From Eulemur rufifrons (taxonomy: Eukaryota > Chordata > Mammalia > Primates > Lemuridae), in NCBI RefSeq assembly GCF_041146395.1, contig NC_090984.1, forward strand, positions 86,253,114-86,317,113: a DNA stretch of 64,000 nucleotides, written 5' to 3'. Under the pieces are notes generated by a model. It was not told where the DNA came from and did not search any database. It saw nothing but the letters and a program-made list of their open reading frames with translations. Position 1 is the stretch's first letter. The number at the start of each line of letters is the position of its first letter. The translations under genes were made by a program, and so were the position numbers. Positions 48,548-61,855 of this stretch are shown here, one piece after another.

Positions 48548-48758
48548 CAGTTTCTCAGACCAGCTGAGGCTGGCTAACTCTTTGTGGTGAGGGGCTGTGC
48601 TGTGGGATGTTTAACAGCACCTCTTGCCTTGACCCCTGGATGCCAGCAGCACCCTGCTCGCCTGCATAGTTGTTAACCCCCAAAGATGTCTCGAGACGTT
48701 GCAGAATGTCTCCTGGGGACAGGTGGGCAAGTAAAATCGGCTCTGTTATGAACCACTG
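48548..48758 (-). mobile_element. MER20 hAT DNA transposon just downstream of exon 2
   Basis: On the + strand it reads as reverse MER20: 'cagtttctcagaccagctg' at one end, 'gggatgtttaacagcacc', 'gatgccagcagcaccctg', 'gagacgttgcagaatgtctc' and the terminal 'tgaaccactg'. It starts 75 bp after the exon 2 donor. Non-autonomous, no coding content. Confidence 0.85.
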
Positions 48759-50269
48759 CTTTAGGATACAAAGCAACTAGCATTTATCAATTTAGAATAG
48801 TTGTGGTTGAAAGATCCATGGTGTTCTTTATCCTAAGAAGTTCTTGTGTTGTCTTGGTTTAAACCTCATGAAGATTTGTTATTTTCCTTCAGTTGAGTGC
48901 AGTAGGTATTTTCACACAATCTACATGTACATGGAATTGAATTTGTGTGATTATTAGAAAGACGGTAAGTAAACAGAGCTAAGTGACATAAGTCACTATA
49001 CATTTTACTTCTTCTAGGTTTGAAGTCAATAAAATGCTACATTTTTTAAAAGGATTATTTTGTTTGTTTTCTGATACATAGGTCAAGGAGAAATTTGCAT
49101 TTCCAGTCTGGTTTGGTGTATGTTACATATTAGATTTGTTACAGTTTTTCTTTAATTAAATAAATTCTATATTGTACATTATAGTTTCCTTTTCTGTGGA
49201 ATAGTTATATTTACGTTAAGTATTTCATATGGGGCTAGTGACTATACATGTAGATCATCATGCGTTTGGGCCATCTGGGATATAAGTAAGAGTCTTGATT
49301 CCCATTTTTACTGAAAACCCATGTTCAAAGAAAAATGAATAGCTTCGTGGAAGCACGTGTGGTATTTATATGCAGCGTTAGCAACATAGATCACCTTTGT
49401 TAATGTTTTTATTTAAAGAGCTCCTATTGTTTCTGAGGCAGTGCCAGGGAAAGAATTTGTTAGACTGTACCAATTAAGATTGTTTTGCATTAATGAGGGA
49501 ATAAATAGATAGGAAAATATCAAGCACCAAGGAAACAGGAAAGATTAATGTCTAGTGGATAGGCCAAAGCTAGAGAAAGATAAATAAACTGAAAGTTTTA
49601 ATAGGAGAAGAGGACATTTTATGGAAAACAAAGGAAATCCAGCTTCACAAAGACTCTTGAGGAAAGAGGAAGGTAAAATAGCAACAAAGTCTTGGAAGGT
49701 CAAGGAAATATGAGAAAGATTTTATAGTCCAGAAATATTTGGTGAAGGATACCAAAACAAATGTTTAAGCATGTGATGAGTGCCAAAAATATTTTGGTAT
49801 TATATATGTGGCCCTTATAATTTTGTCTGTTTGTTGACATTTCTTTGCTTTCCTTCCTCTTTTTTTAAGAAAATCTTACTATTAATACAAGGGCTGATAT
49901 ATAAAACCTTTATAGAGCTCTTGCGTTGATTACTCAGACTTCACATTGTGATAGAATACGAAAATTTGCAACTATTGAGTGACAAGCGGCTCTTCCTTAT
50001 TCTTTACCCACCCCCATCTCCTCCTGTTTTACTAGCCTTTTATGTTTTACCTTTTTACTGAGATTTTATTTCAATTTATTGAGATTATAAATTTTTTGGT
50101 GTTTGTCTGTTTAAATGTGTGTTTAAAAATATTCCCCACAGTACCAGGAGGCAAACTGGGTTTTGGTCTTGACCCTCTTATCTTGTAATCTGGAAAAAAA
50201 AATTCTCCCAGGGCCTCAGATCACTCATTTATAAGCTCAGCAAATTGGCTACAGGCAGAGGCTGTGTTG
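48759..50269. other. Intron, A/T-rich, no recognised element
   Basis: No repeat named and no exon supported. Confidence 0.45.
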
Positions 50270-50480
50270 AATCAGATAAGGTACTTTGGTTATAAGCAAC
50301 AGAAATTATTCTGGCTAAAAAAAAAAAAAAAAAAAAAAAGACAAAAATGGAGTGATTATATAGGATAGGGCAGGAGTAGCTCTCAGAAGCAAAGAAGAGT
50401 TGAGTAGCCAGGTTTTGTGAGAGAGAAGCGCAGCATTGACAGGAGTTAACATGGGTGTTCTTTCAGGGATGTTATGAAAT
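50270..50480. repeat. Ancient interspersed repeat with internal A run
   Basis: 'ttggttataagcaacagaaat' (start of the same uncertain family as 46400) is followed by an A run of 23 at 50317-50339 and then 'gacaaaaatggagtgattat'. The A run sits inside the repeat where the family has a shorter A-rich patch, so it is not an insertion tail. Confidence 0.4.
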
Positions 50481-52007
50481 GACTTGACTCCAGCCTTGTC
50501 TCTTCTAGAGGTTTTAAATTTTCACAAGAGAGAGTCTGATAGGCCTAGCCTGGGTTGCTCAGCCGTGACCAAGGGAGATGGGCAGGCCGGGCAAGTTTGC
50601 TGGGAGCTGACCAGCACCCTGGGCTGCCTGTACCTGCTTTATCTCCTTCATCTTTGTACCTCTGCCTTGAGGCCTAGTGCATAGTGACTTACTGAGTAAT
50701 GGCTTGTACCTTGAACGTCTGCCTCCTCCGCCTCACTCCGTTTGGTCCCCCTCAAGCTCTTGTCCCAGCCAGCCCTGCCTGGCCACTTCTGCTAAGTTTG
50801 CACTGTTGGCCCTTCTACTCTGGAGCCCCATCGAGTTATAGACAGAACTCCTTGCGTATTTAACCTTGTCCACAAGTACTCCTCCCACCACCTGGCCTTA
50901 ACTGAATCCAGTTTTAAACTAATGTGCTCTTTTCACTCTTTTTCCCATCTCTTCCAGTTTGTGGAACTACGAATGATTTCATTCTTTCATTCCAGTCTCC
51001 TATTTTTTACATTATTTACCTCTGCCCCAGCTTCTGCTGACCTTACTGACCTACAGTCGCACCTTCACATATTTCAGAGACTCCTCACCTAGCCCAGTCT
51101 CTTCCTCCTTGACCCCTGCAGCCTCCGCAGAGTCTGTGGCTCATAGTACTTCAGCTCTTGCAATTTCGGAAAGGGTCATTTCTATTCTACTTTTCCCACT
51201 GATAAAGTGCACTTTACACCCTGTTGTCACTTGGCAGTGCCCATAAGCTCAAGTTCATTCTACTTGTCTGTATACTTTCTTATCTCCTCTCATCAAGACA
51301 TCTGACCCTCCTGTCCTTATTTGCCAGGGTTGGTGGCCCCCTTGCTTCTCCAGGTATGTCTTAACTGCACCCAGAGTCTCTTTCTCTTGGGGCCTTTGGG
51401 CAGCCCCTCCTCCAGAGGCTCTCTGTCTTTGGCCCCATGCTGACTCTGAGAGACTTATTTTTCTGTCTTCCTTACTGTTCACCCCATGTTTCTTCAGGAT
51501 GCCAGTGTATATGGTAGTACCTGGCAAAAACTGTTTGGCCTGAATTGACAAGGGTTTTTCTGCCCTGAAATGTTTGATTTTGCAGGAATGGTAACGAGAG
51601 GTTCATCTTGAATTGGACTTGTGAAAGTGAGAACTGGAAGATAGATGTGGTTAGCATCGTTAGGGTTTGAGCCCTCTGCCTTTTGGCTGTGTAGTGGCTT
51701 TCCTGTGCTGCACTCATTCCCTCTGCCCCACAGTCTGGGGGCAGAACGGGGATAACCCTTTGCTAGTGGCAGGGGCAGCTGGGAAACAGGCCTCATAGCC
51801 TTCAGCGCACACCAGCATCCAAGCTGAGTCACAGAGGATGGCAAGCGTGTGCTCTATTAGTGTAATCTTTATTTGTGTACATATTTACTCTTGGACTAAT
51901 ACAGGTATTTCTTTGACTATAATAATGTGGTTTTTAAAAAATCAAAAGTCCTATTTCACTTTTGGCCATGCTGTTACGTAAGCATAGGGCCTTTAGTAAT
52001 TTATTTA
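50481..52007. other. Intron, no recognised element
   Basis: Pyrimidine-rich in places (50710-51430), with possible L2-like scraps too weak to claim. No exon supported. Confidence 0.4.
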
Positions 52008-52340
52008 CCCATTCATTTATTCAACAAATATTTACCTAGCGCCTTCCGTGGTCAGGCATCATGCCAGGTATTGGATATACTGCTGCGGACAAGCAGGTTG
52101 CGTAGAGCTAATTGTCTAGTCGGTAGGCAAACAATAAGGAACCCCGGGAATACACATGTAACTGCACGTTGTGGAAAGCGCTGCGAGGAAAGGGTGCGGA
52201 GCTCAGGCTGGGGCGCGGGGGAGCTCTCTGAGGAAGTGGCATGAGAGCTGCGAGCTGAAGGGGTGGGAGGGTTTTTATCTGAGGGGAACCATTGAACGGT
52301 GGTGTTAAGCAGAGGGAATGGCATGATACGACTGAGAATG
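52008..52340 (-). repeat. L2-like ancient repeat (antisense)
   Basis: 'attcatttattcaacaaatat', 'gtcaggcatcatgccaggta', 'gcaaacaataagg' and 'tctgaggaagtggcatgag' are in the antisense L2-like order seen at 5.4-6.5 kb. The middle is oddly CpG-rich (52140-52215). Confidence 0.6.
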
Positions 52341-53552
<1,212 letters not shown>

Positions 53553-53567
53553 AAGTTTTCTTCTTTT
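53553..53567. repeat. Alu target-site duplication, right copy
   Basis: aagttttcttctttt, directly after the Alu head. Confidence 0.9.
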
Positions 53568-56229
53568 AAATATAATAAATATGAATATTTTGATGCTGTG
53601 AGAAAAGAAAAAAATAAATAAAAGTAATAAATGCAGCCAAGAATATCTATTGATACTATGCAGGAATACAAACCCAGAACAAATGATTTGTATGTCTAGA
53701 ATGAAAAACAGTTCAACAAAAAATATAAATGTGAATCTGTTTCAAAAAAAAATTGAAATAACAACTTCCAAAAACATTTTATCAAAGAGTTTTGACAGAG
53801 CAAAGGAAAAAATATTTATAAACTATCAATATGATATATTGTACAGTTTAAAATAATTTTCTGACATAAAGTATTAGGACTCCAAAAATTGTTTTTATAT
53901 GAATGTATCATGTCAGTTTAGATTTATGGTCCTGAATGTTGCAAACTTACATCTACTGAGATGAAAAAACACTGTTTAGAAAACTTATAAATCAAAGCAG
54001 TAAAACTTCAGTCATTATTGACAAAGCTCCAACTATTTCACATAAAAGTGTTTTAATAATTTACTTAAAAATGCACTATTCAAGATTTTGAAGATAGTGT
54101 GATGGTTTCTTTTTATTTCATGGAGCTAGAAGGCACAACATCTGAAATATATTAACTTTATTGTCATGCTCAAGAAAAATTGTTTCAATGAGAAATATTT
54201 ATGTGAAAACCTTACGAATTTTGTACAGACGGTACAAATATAGTGCTAGGGAGAAAAAAGTCTTGTCTCAGCTGAAATTCTAGAGAAACTTCTTAATGTT
54301 TTCGTTTGATACTGTCTCCCTTGTATTTAGTTATCTGTGGATGAGATACAGTTAGATAGAAAGAGAAACCAAGTAAACCACTTAACATTTTTTAAAAAAA
54401 ATTTTAAATTGTTATCTCATATCAAATAAATACTAGAGAATTCAATAACATCTAAGAACTTAGAATTGAGATAATGAAGTATTTGGACCTTGATTGGCAG
54501 CCAAAGACTTGAATATTTACTTTAACAGAAATTGTGATATAGTATTTGAACTATTAATTTTTTTAGAGATCTGGCTTTATTGCATGATAGTCTAACCAGT
54601 GTGAAATTTTTCTTTGGTTTTAGAAGATAGAAGAATTTCAGTTATTAAAATGGACATATTTATTTGATAAATAATAGGTGATGGAACATGTAAAACCAAA
54701 TATAGGTAACTATGATAGAGAAATAGGATATTAGAGAAATAAACAAATTTGAAATGAAACAAAATATTAAATCCAAGGGAAAAACTATTAAATTGTACAA
54801 CAAATTAAATGATGACAAATCTGAAGAATACAATAACCTTTTAATAGCATCCTTTTGATTTATTGATTCTGTGAACTTGGCCAATTGTTGTTTGTTTTGG
54901 AAATACCGTAGATAGAAGGTAAACAAAATTTTATAAAATTAAGCCAGATAATTAAACATGAAAGTCCAATAAATGATTTTCATGGCTTAGGTGATAATAG
55001 AAATAGTGAATATAAAAAAACTCAGTATTATTAAGGCTGGAAAAAATTGAATTTAATTGATATTAATTCAGCAGAAGGCAATGGAAGATTTACCATGAAC
55101 GATGTTATGTTATAGGGAAATCTGTATATATTAAGACTTGGTTCACTCGTTGTCTTTCAATTAAAAAGGGGAGGTTATTGAAAGAATTTAGTTTCTTCCA
55201 TCAGTCATAGTTCAGACATTGCTTAGCTTGTGACAGTTACAGAAAGATCATACCAGTAATTTTTACCATTTAACAGATAATTTGGAAATTATTAGAATTG
55301 ACCAGTCAAAAAATATTTGATGAATGACTGGTCTTATACTTTACATCACTTGGGATATAGTTTCATAATATGTGTAGTTCATATTATTTAGAAAATATTA
55401 TAAATGGGAATACTTTAAAATTTTTGATTTATATACTTAATTTCTTATTAAAATGCTAGTTATTAACTATTGTCACTCCTGGAATGAATAATTTTTATAA
55501 GCATATCTGTAGTTAGGTGATTGTCTCATTTTATGTTTCACATAGAGTGAATTTTAACATCAGGAATTGGCTGCTATTAGCCATCAATACTGTTATGTTT
55601 CTATAAAGTTTTTTGATAGTTTTGTCATTGCAAATAGTGTAAATATAGTAATTTGTGAACTGTTCTTTTCCCTTCTTATTTTATGATTCAGTTTTTTACT
55701 TCTGTTATTCACAATGTAAACATGAGGGTTTCGTGTTTAAATATGTTTTCTTTAAAATTACCTAATAAAATGTTGAGATTTTTGCTGCTATGTTTAAGCC
55801 AGGCAGTTTGACTTGCACCGGTTTAAGATCTGAAGCAGCATAATTACTTATTACCATTTCTCCATACAGATTTGTGTAAAAGCTTTTCAAGTAGGTTTTA
55901 AGGTATTTTATAGTATGTTTAAAATAAAAATTTGAAGTATGATTCACAGTGCCCACTGTGAATACTTCCAGAAAGCTGAAGCATTGGTTCAGACTATCAC
56001 ATTTTTCCTAGTTTCAGCAATTTATATAGTTTGACACTAACAGTTTTGTTTTCTCTAAAGCTCTCTTCTAGCATATATAGTTTCATCTTTTCAAGCACCA
56101 GCAACTAATTTTGTGCGTATGTGTTGACATTTAACATAAATCTCTGCTTTGCTATGTGGTGTGGGTAGAAGAATTATTCATTGTTTTATAGTAAAAGAGA
56201 CATTTATCTCTTCTTTTCTGTATTTACTA
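53568..56229. other. A/T-rich repeat-poor block in intron 2
   Basis: About 2.65 kb of strongly A/T-rich DNA between the Alu and the MLT1 LTR in which I recognise no repeat. Open frames here (for example 53650-53856) are Lys/Asn/Ile-rich and look like chance frames. Confidence 0.45.
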
Positions 56230-56839
56230 TGTGTTCGGCAGAATAATTCACCCACCCCCAAGATGTCTACACCTTCATCTCAGGAACCTGTGAATATGTT
56301 ACCTTACATGGCAGAAGGAATTTATTATAAAATAGGGAGATCGGCCTGGATTATCTGGGTGGGCCCATTGCAATCACAGGGGTCCTTACCAGTGGAAGGG
56401 GAAGGCAGAAGACTCCTGGGGATGTGAGCGGGGAAGGAGCAAGAGCAACTCGAAGCAGGAGAGGAGCTCAACCTGCTGCTTCTGCATTTGAAGATGGAGG
56501 GGGGCTGTGGGCCGAGGAGTGCAGGCAGCCTCTAGAAGCAGCTGAGGACAGCCCTGGAAGTCAGCCAGCAAGGAAACAAGGGCTTCAGTCCTGTAATCAA
56601 ATGGAGCTCAGTCCTGCCAACAACCTGAATGTCCCTGGAAGCACATTCGTCTCTAGAATCTCCATGAAGGAATGCTGCCCTGCCAGCCCCTTGATTTCCA
56701 CCTTGGGAGACTTGGGCAGAGAAACCAGCCAAGCCTGCTGGACTTCTGACCAAGAGATCCGTGAGATAATAAATTTGTGGTGTTTTTAGCTGCTGAATTT
56801 TTTGGTAATTTGTTACAGCAACAAGAGAAAATTTATACA
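56230..56839 (+). mobile_element. MLT1-type MaLR solo LTR with intact TACTA duplication
   Basis: Starts tgtgttcggcagaataattc, runs through 'ggaacctgtgaatatgttac', 'ggattatctgggtgggccc', 'gcaggcagcctctagaagc' and 'gagataataaatttgtgg' and ends 'tacagcaacaagagaaaat...aca'. TACTA precedes it (56225-56229) and follows it (56840-56844), which is the 5-bp duplication expected for this class. An ancient non-coding endogenous retrovirus-like LTR; no internal region. The 121-codon open frame at 56424-56789 is a chance frame of the LTR. Confidence 0.9.
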
Positions 56840-57309
56840 TACTATTTTATGAAAATTAAATACAAAATACCTTGTATTACTGAGCATCTCTTAACCTTGT
56901 GTTGGAGGAAATGAAAGGATGGGGAAGGGGTGAAAGAATTGAGAGGCAGGCAAAGAGTTTTTTTTTTCCTACTTTTCTTTTCAAAATTCTTTTGGATCCA
57001 GAGCATTAGAGCAGGGAAGCTTGACTCAAGCACTCTAATTATCAGTATAATTATCTGCATTGCTGATATATAACAATTTTGACTTGATACATTTATTAGT
57101 TGGAAAAATCATTTAATTTGTGTTGCCCTTAAAGCATGATTTTATTAAAGGGTGCTTTTAACATGTTAGTGTGGGCAAATACTTGTATTTATACTTATAG
57201 TCATGCTTGTACTCAAACTTATTTGAATTATGCCCTGATTTAGGCACTTGCAACCATCTTTTTCTGGAGGAAGAGAATCTTCTGCTGTAACTTTCCTTTT
57301 TAAAAACAT
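56840..57309. other. Intron, no recognised element
   Basis: No repeat or exon recognised. Confidence 0.4.
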
Positions 57310-57430
57310 GGAACATTCAAGTTGGAAGGGACTTTATTCAGACTGACTCCTCATTTTACAAATGAGTGACTTAAAGTTCAGAGAAGCACAATAAGTTGTC
57401 TCAGGTCACTAAGGCAGGTGTGCTGCCCAG
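57310..57430 (-). repeat. MIR-like fragment (antisense), uncertain
   Basis: 'cctcattttacaaatgagtg' followed by 'gttcagagaagcacaataag' and 'caggtcactaaggcagg' resembles the antisense MIR core. Confidence 0.45.
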
Positions 57431-58239
57431 GGCCCAAGAATGTTGGTCTGTTGCTGTGGGTAGAAAATGATCGGAAGGATTGGACCAAATGGGGTTCTGC
57501 CCCTGATTCTCCCACATCCCAGTAGTGTGACTTGGGAAATTCATTCGTTTCCAAACTGGGATCGCTATAACCACATAAAATAAGTAAATACGATGTTTGG
57601 CAGTAAAAATGGAGGTTACTCTATGGAGTTACTGGTTAGTAGCACTGTTACGATAAGCTGTCAGTCTAAAATAGGTGCTCTATAGAGAGAGCCTTTTCTA
57701 CAAAAGGAAAAATGGTGGAAGCTTGAATATTAAGTAGCAGGGGTAGTTATGCCAGCAGGTAGTAGAAAGTGCATCAGAGTAAATTGTGTATGGCCAGAAA
57801 GAAGTCACAGACTGCAAAGGAGGCCCGTGGAGGTAACATTGGCCGACTTGGAATGGCTATGGCCTGTTTTGTTACACCTTTTGCCTTTCATATTAAAATG
57901 CATGATTGACTTTCTCTTTTGTGAGAAAGTGCTTTAGCCTCTCTGAAGTACTGCCACTGCTGACTATTCCCTGGGATGCCTACTTACAAGCTCTGTTGAT
58001 CACACCCATGTTCCAGGTGAGGTGTGAATGAGTGTTTTCAGGAATCTCTGGGTTTGCTTTTCCAAAGTTAGAGTTAATGGAGGGCCCCGGGGAACCTAGG
58101 TTCAGGAGCTCTCAGATGGGCAGCTCAGTCCTGCTTCACTCTTAACCTGCTGCCGCTGCCAGGTGAGTTCCACAGGACTCTGCTCTCCTCTTCATTCCCC
58201 AGGGACCACGTTTTCTTTTGCTGCCATTCCTTTGCCTGT
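57431..58239. other. Intron, no recognised element
   Basis: No repeat or exon recognised. Confidence 0.4.
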
Positions 58240-58550
58240 GATGTTCTCATAGCTTAGCATGTGCTCCAGTCTGGTACACTAACCTACACTGTCACTATCC
58301 TTTAAAACTTGGCCCAAATGTCATTTCCTCTTAGGAAGTCTCCCCTCACTTCCAGCCTCAGCAAGAAGTGCTTTTTTGAACTCCGGGAGAGCCTTTTGTG
58401 TATCCCCCTAAGTTCTCTGATGCTGTGTTAGAGTTGGCTGGCTTCTCTTGTCATCCTGGACAGCGGGCTCCTTGAAGGCAGAAACTGTCCTTAATTTCTG
58501 TAATCCAGTTGCCCAGCATAGTACATTGAGTGAATAACCACACAGCATGA
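58240..58550 (+). repeat. L2 LINE 3' region
   Basis: 'cttggcccaaatgtcatttc' and 'aggaagtctcccctcactt', then 'gcgggctccttgaaggcag' and 'gcccagcatagtacattgag', are in L2 order. Confidence 0.75.
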
Positions 58551-58689
58551 CCTGCCTTGAGATAACTGGCTGTTCTAACAGGTTAATAACTAATGTGTTG
58601 GTATTTTGCGAACCCACAGACACATGCACAGATCAGTTTATATATCAGGCGTATTCGGTAAATTTTGTTCTGGTTAATTCTAGAATCTT

Positions 58690-58960
58690 GGGATAATACT
58701 GTGTATATTGCTTTATATCCTTTTTTCCCCCTCTCTTACATATGACATTTTCCTGTGTCATTGAATGACTATTGAAAACTTGATTTTTAGGGACTGCATA
58801 GTATTTCATTGTGTTAGTATGTTAAGTGTATTAAAATTAAAATTTATATAACTCTTCTATTGTCATTACCAAACTTTCTGTTATAAATAAGATTGTGATA
58901 ATCAGCTTTGTGCAGAAATTTGTGTCTCTCTCTGGGCTTTTTTCCTTCTGGTCTCAGGAA
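58690..58960 (-). mobile_element. Old L1 (L1M-type) fragment, antisense
   Basis: 'gggataatactgtgtatattg', 'gacattttcctgtgtcattg', 'gggactgcatagtatttc' and 'gttataaataagattgtg' follow the same old antisense L1 consensus as the block at 34.3-36.9 kb. Confidence 0.55.
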
Positions 58961-59034
58961 TCACATATTTCTTATTGAGAGTTTTAAGAAGAAATAGTTG
59001 ATTATGTATTTTTTAAATTGTGAAAACCAGAATT

Positions 59035-59165
59035 GACTGAAAGCGTGGGCTTTTGAGTTTAGACTTTCTGAATTTTTAGTTCCCCTGTACCATCTGTAGG
59101 CTCTTGGGCAAAATACTTAACTTTTCTGTGGCTCACTTTTTACCTTTGTAAAGCAAGGATTTATA
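59035..59165 (+). repeat. MIR SINE fragment
   Basis: 'gaaagcgtgggcttttgag', then 'ggctcttgggcaaaatactt' and 'aacttttctgtggctcac' match MIR core order. Confidence 0.6.
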
Positions 59166-59169
59166 TCAA

Positions 59170-59640
59170 TCAGTATAGGCCAGGTTATCGTTCAGTAACA
59201 ACTCCCAAATCTCAGTAGGTTACCACAACAAAAAATATTTATTACTCAGGTTTTATGTCCATAGTGGGTTAGCACGGAGGCTGTGTTTATTGTGGAAATT
59301 CGGTGACCCAGGCTGGTGGAGGGTCCATCTTAATTTATACTTCGTAAGTCACATAGGGAGGTAAGAGAAAATGTAGCTCTTAAACTTTCTGTCTGGAAGT
59401 GAGAGGCTTTCATTGCACTGGCTAAAGCAAGTCTCTTGGCTCTCTGCCTGAGCTCAAAGGCTGGGGATGTAGAATCCTTTTGCAGGGTGAATTTGCATCA
59501 AATACTTGCAAATCGTAGTCCAGTCTGTCTCTAGCTGGCGACTCAGGAAGGGAAACTTGAAGGGGACGTATCACATGCCTGCTCCATGGTAGTGGCTGAT
59601 TAGTGTTACCTAGTATTACTGATGGTTTCTCGGGAAAGTG
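59170..59640. mobile_element. Possible LTR-like fossil
   Basis: 'cagtaacaactcccaaatctcag' then 'aaaaatatttattactcagg' and 'gtccatagtgggttagc' recall a common mammalian repeat of LTR type, but the family is not settled. Confidence 0.35.
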
Positions 59641-60414
59641 CTAATTATAATTCTTACAATTGTTATAAGAAGTTATAAATGGTCTTAGGACATGATGAAA
59701 CCTAGCATCCATACTTACTTTTTGGCAGTTCTAGTGTGTAAAAAACTTTTAGCTAAAATGCATTGATAGATTAAAAATTAAAACTGCATTTTCATGATTT
59801 GAATATAGGTTTCTTCTGTAAACTTTACAATTTAAATTTATCATTTTCTTTAGATCACAGTAATGAAGTTTTTACAATGAACAGTTTCTGAATTAATTGG
59901 ATCCACTAACTTTGAAAACCAGTGCATTTCCTCACTGGAGAATGTACTTAACAAGTAAAACGTTTTGATAAAGCATTCTTATGTGAAAATACATCTGGCC
60001 CAAAATGGTTTTGCATTCTCTAGACTGCTAACATTAGTTTCATTTCTTGATTTTTGAACAAAGGAGTACTGTGTTTTTTTCAATTTAGAGTTAAACCTGT
60101 TTCACATGAATAGTTAGATAAAAAAATTTTTTTAAGTCATTCTGTGATACTTGGTTGAAATCATGGATAATGATGCAATATGAATATCAGTGCTTTTTCC
60201 CCAGCATTAAAAAAAAATTTTATTATTTCACTCAGCCATCCAGTATCATAGATCTAGGAATGTCATTTTTTTAAACTTCTAAATAGCACTGATAATTAAG
60301 TCTTATAAACTAGGTAGAGCTGATGTTAAATTTGGTTCCCTTAAAATGCAGAAGAATGAGAATTATGAGAATTCTGGCAAACAGACCTTTTTTATTTTAA
60401 GAAGACTTTCTTTA
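59641..60414. other. Intron, no recognised element
   Basis: No repeat or exon recognised. Confidence 0.4.
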
Positions 60415-60790
60415 AAGTATGCAAAATCATAGGTATAGACTTTGATGAATTTTATCAAGTGAACACATCCATTTATGCAGTACCCAGATCAAGAAACAGA
60501 ACATTACTGATACACCCCAAAAAGACCTTCTTGCTCCCCTCCCAGTTACTGCCCCACCCCAAGCAGTCAGCAGATAACCACCATCCTGACCTATTACCAC
60601 AGGTTAGTTTTTGTACTTTATAAAAATGGGATCTGTAGTATGTACATTTTTGTTATGTATTTCTTTTATGTATCATTGTATTTGTGTGTAAAATATTCCA
60701 TGTTGGATATAACAATGGTTTTGTTCATTACTATCAATATGTAATATTCTATTGTGTGAATATTTGTTCTCTTACCCAATGTGCTTTAAA
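60415..60790 (-). mobile_element. Old L1 (L1ME-type) fragment, antisense
   Basis: 'gcagtacccagatcaagaaac', 'agaacattactgatacacc', 'taaccaccatcctgacct' and 'tactttataaaaatggg' are in the order of the antisense L1ME 3' region. Confidence 0.8.
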
Positions 60791-61654
60791 GTTTTGATAG
60801 CACTAAAACTTCAGTAATTTTTTTCTTTTTGTAATTTTTAAGGGTATTTTTACAAGTCAGTTATTTTACTTTAGGATGTGAAGTCAAAATAAATGGAAGT
60901 CAATAATAGCCAGCAATGTTCACATTCATAGCTTGTACCAGTTTAAAATCTAGCTATTTGTTGCACAAGTAGAAATGTATTCTCACTTAAAAAATGGGTT
61001 AGCCTGCTAAAACAGCAATGATTTTACAGAATTGAATATTTGGAGGAATAACTCTAATTCTATGCTAAACTTTGAATTTGATGGTGTATTGTTTTCCTTT
61101 CCTGAAAGACATACATCTTGTGTTGCAGCTGGGGGCCTGCATACCCAGTTTTCCTCAGTTTTCACATTTGTGAGATGGGGAGGCAGCCTGGCGTGGGCGG
61201 TAGGAAGAACATAGACTCCAATTAGGATGGACAAACCTAATTGAAATCTTAGCTCTTCTCTTTGCAAGTCATGTGACCAGGACAAGCCCTCTGAGTGTAA
61301 TAGCCTTTTCGGAGTTGCCGGTGAGGATTAGACAGAATGGACAGTACACCCACCTCCTGGCCAGGGTAGGGGAATTAGTAACTGTTCATTTAGTCACCTT
61401 GCAAGGAAGTTGTAAAGATGTGATGGAATCATACGATCTTTTGAAAGATCTGTATTACCTACGTTAGGTACTGAACCACCAACGTAAACATGGTCAGGGA
61501 ATTGAGAAGACTTTAGAATGATTCCTCTTTTTTTTAAGTGCATGGATGCTCATTCTTGTTGGCTGTGTAGCTGGATTTCAGTCTCTAAAGTATAAGCAAA
61601 TCTTTAATATTTAATCTCTTAATTGCACACTAAAAAAATAACATCTTTAAAACT
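60791..61654. other. Intron, possible MIR scraps
   Basis: 'ttttcacatttgtgagatggg' (61152) and 'gtcatgtgaccaggacaagc' (61268) resemble MIR pieces but are too scattered to call. Confidence 0.35.
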
Positions 61655-61855
61655 TTATTCTGAAAGGAGACAGTCCCCGATACCACCTCTTCTGTGAAAT
61701 CTGCTGTGTTCTCTAGTGTGCACTCCTCCTCCCTTGCATTGGACTTGGACCTGGTAAGTCTGGTCGCAGCAGATTGTAAGCTCCCTGACGGCAGGACCGA
61801 CTCTCACAGGCAGGTGCCTAGAGGAGAAACTTCCCATAACTGGTGGGATGAACAA
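61655..61855 (+). repeat. L2 LINE 3' fragment
   Basis: 'agcagattgtaagctccctg' followed by 'acggcaggaccgactctc' and 'gcaggtgcctagagg', 'gggatgaacaatag' is a diverged L2 3' end. Confidence 0.65.

Noticed and set aside
50317..50339. A run of 23 as the tail of a processed pseudogene
   Set aside because: No gene-like sequence precedes it, the flanks continue one old repeat, and no target duplication is visible.
56424..56789. 121-codon + frame as a gene
   Set aside because: Lies wholly inside the MLT1 LTR, which is non-coding.
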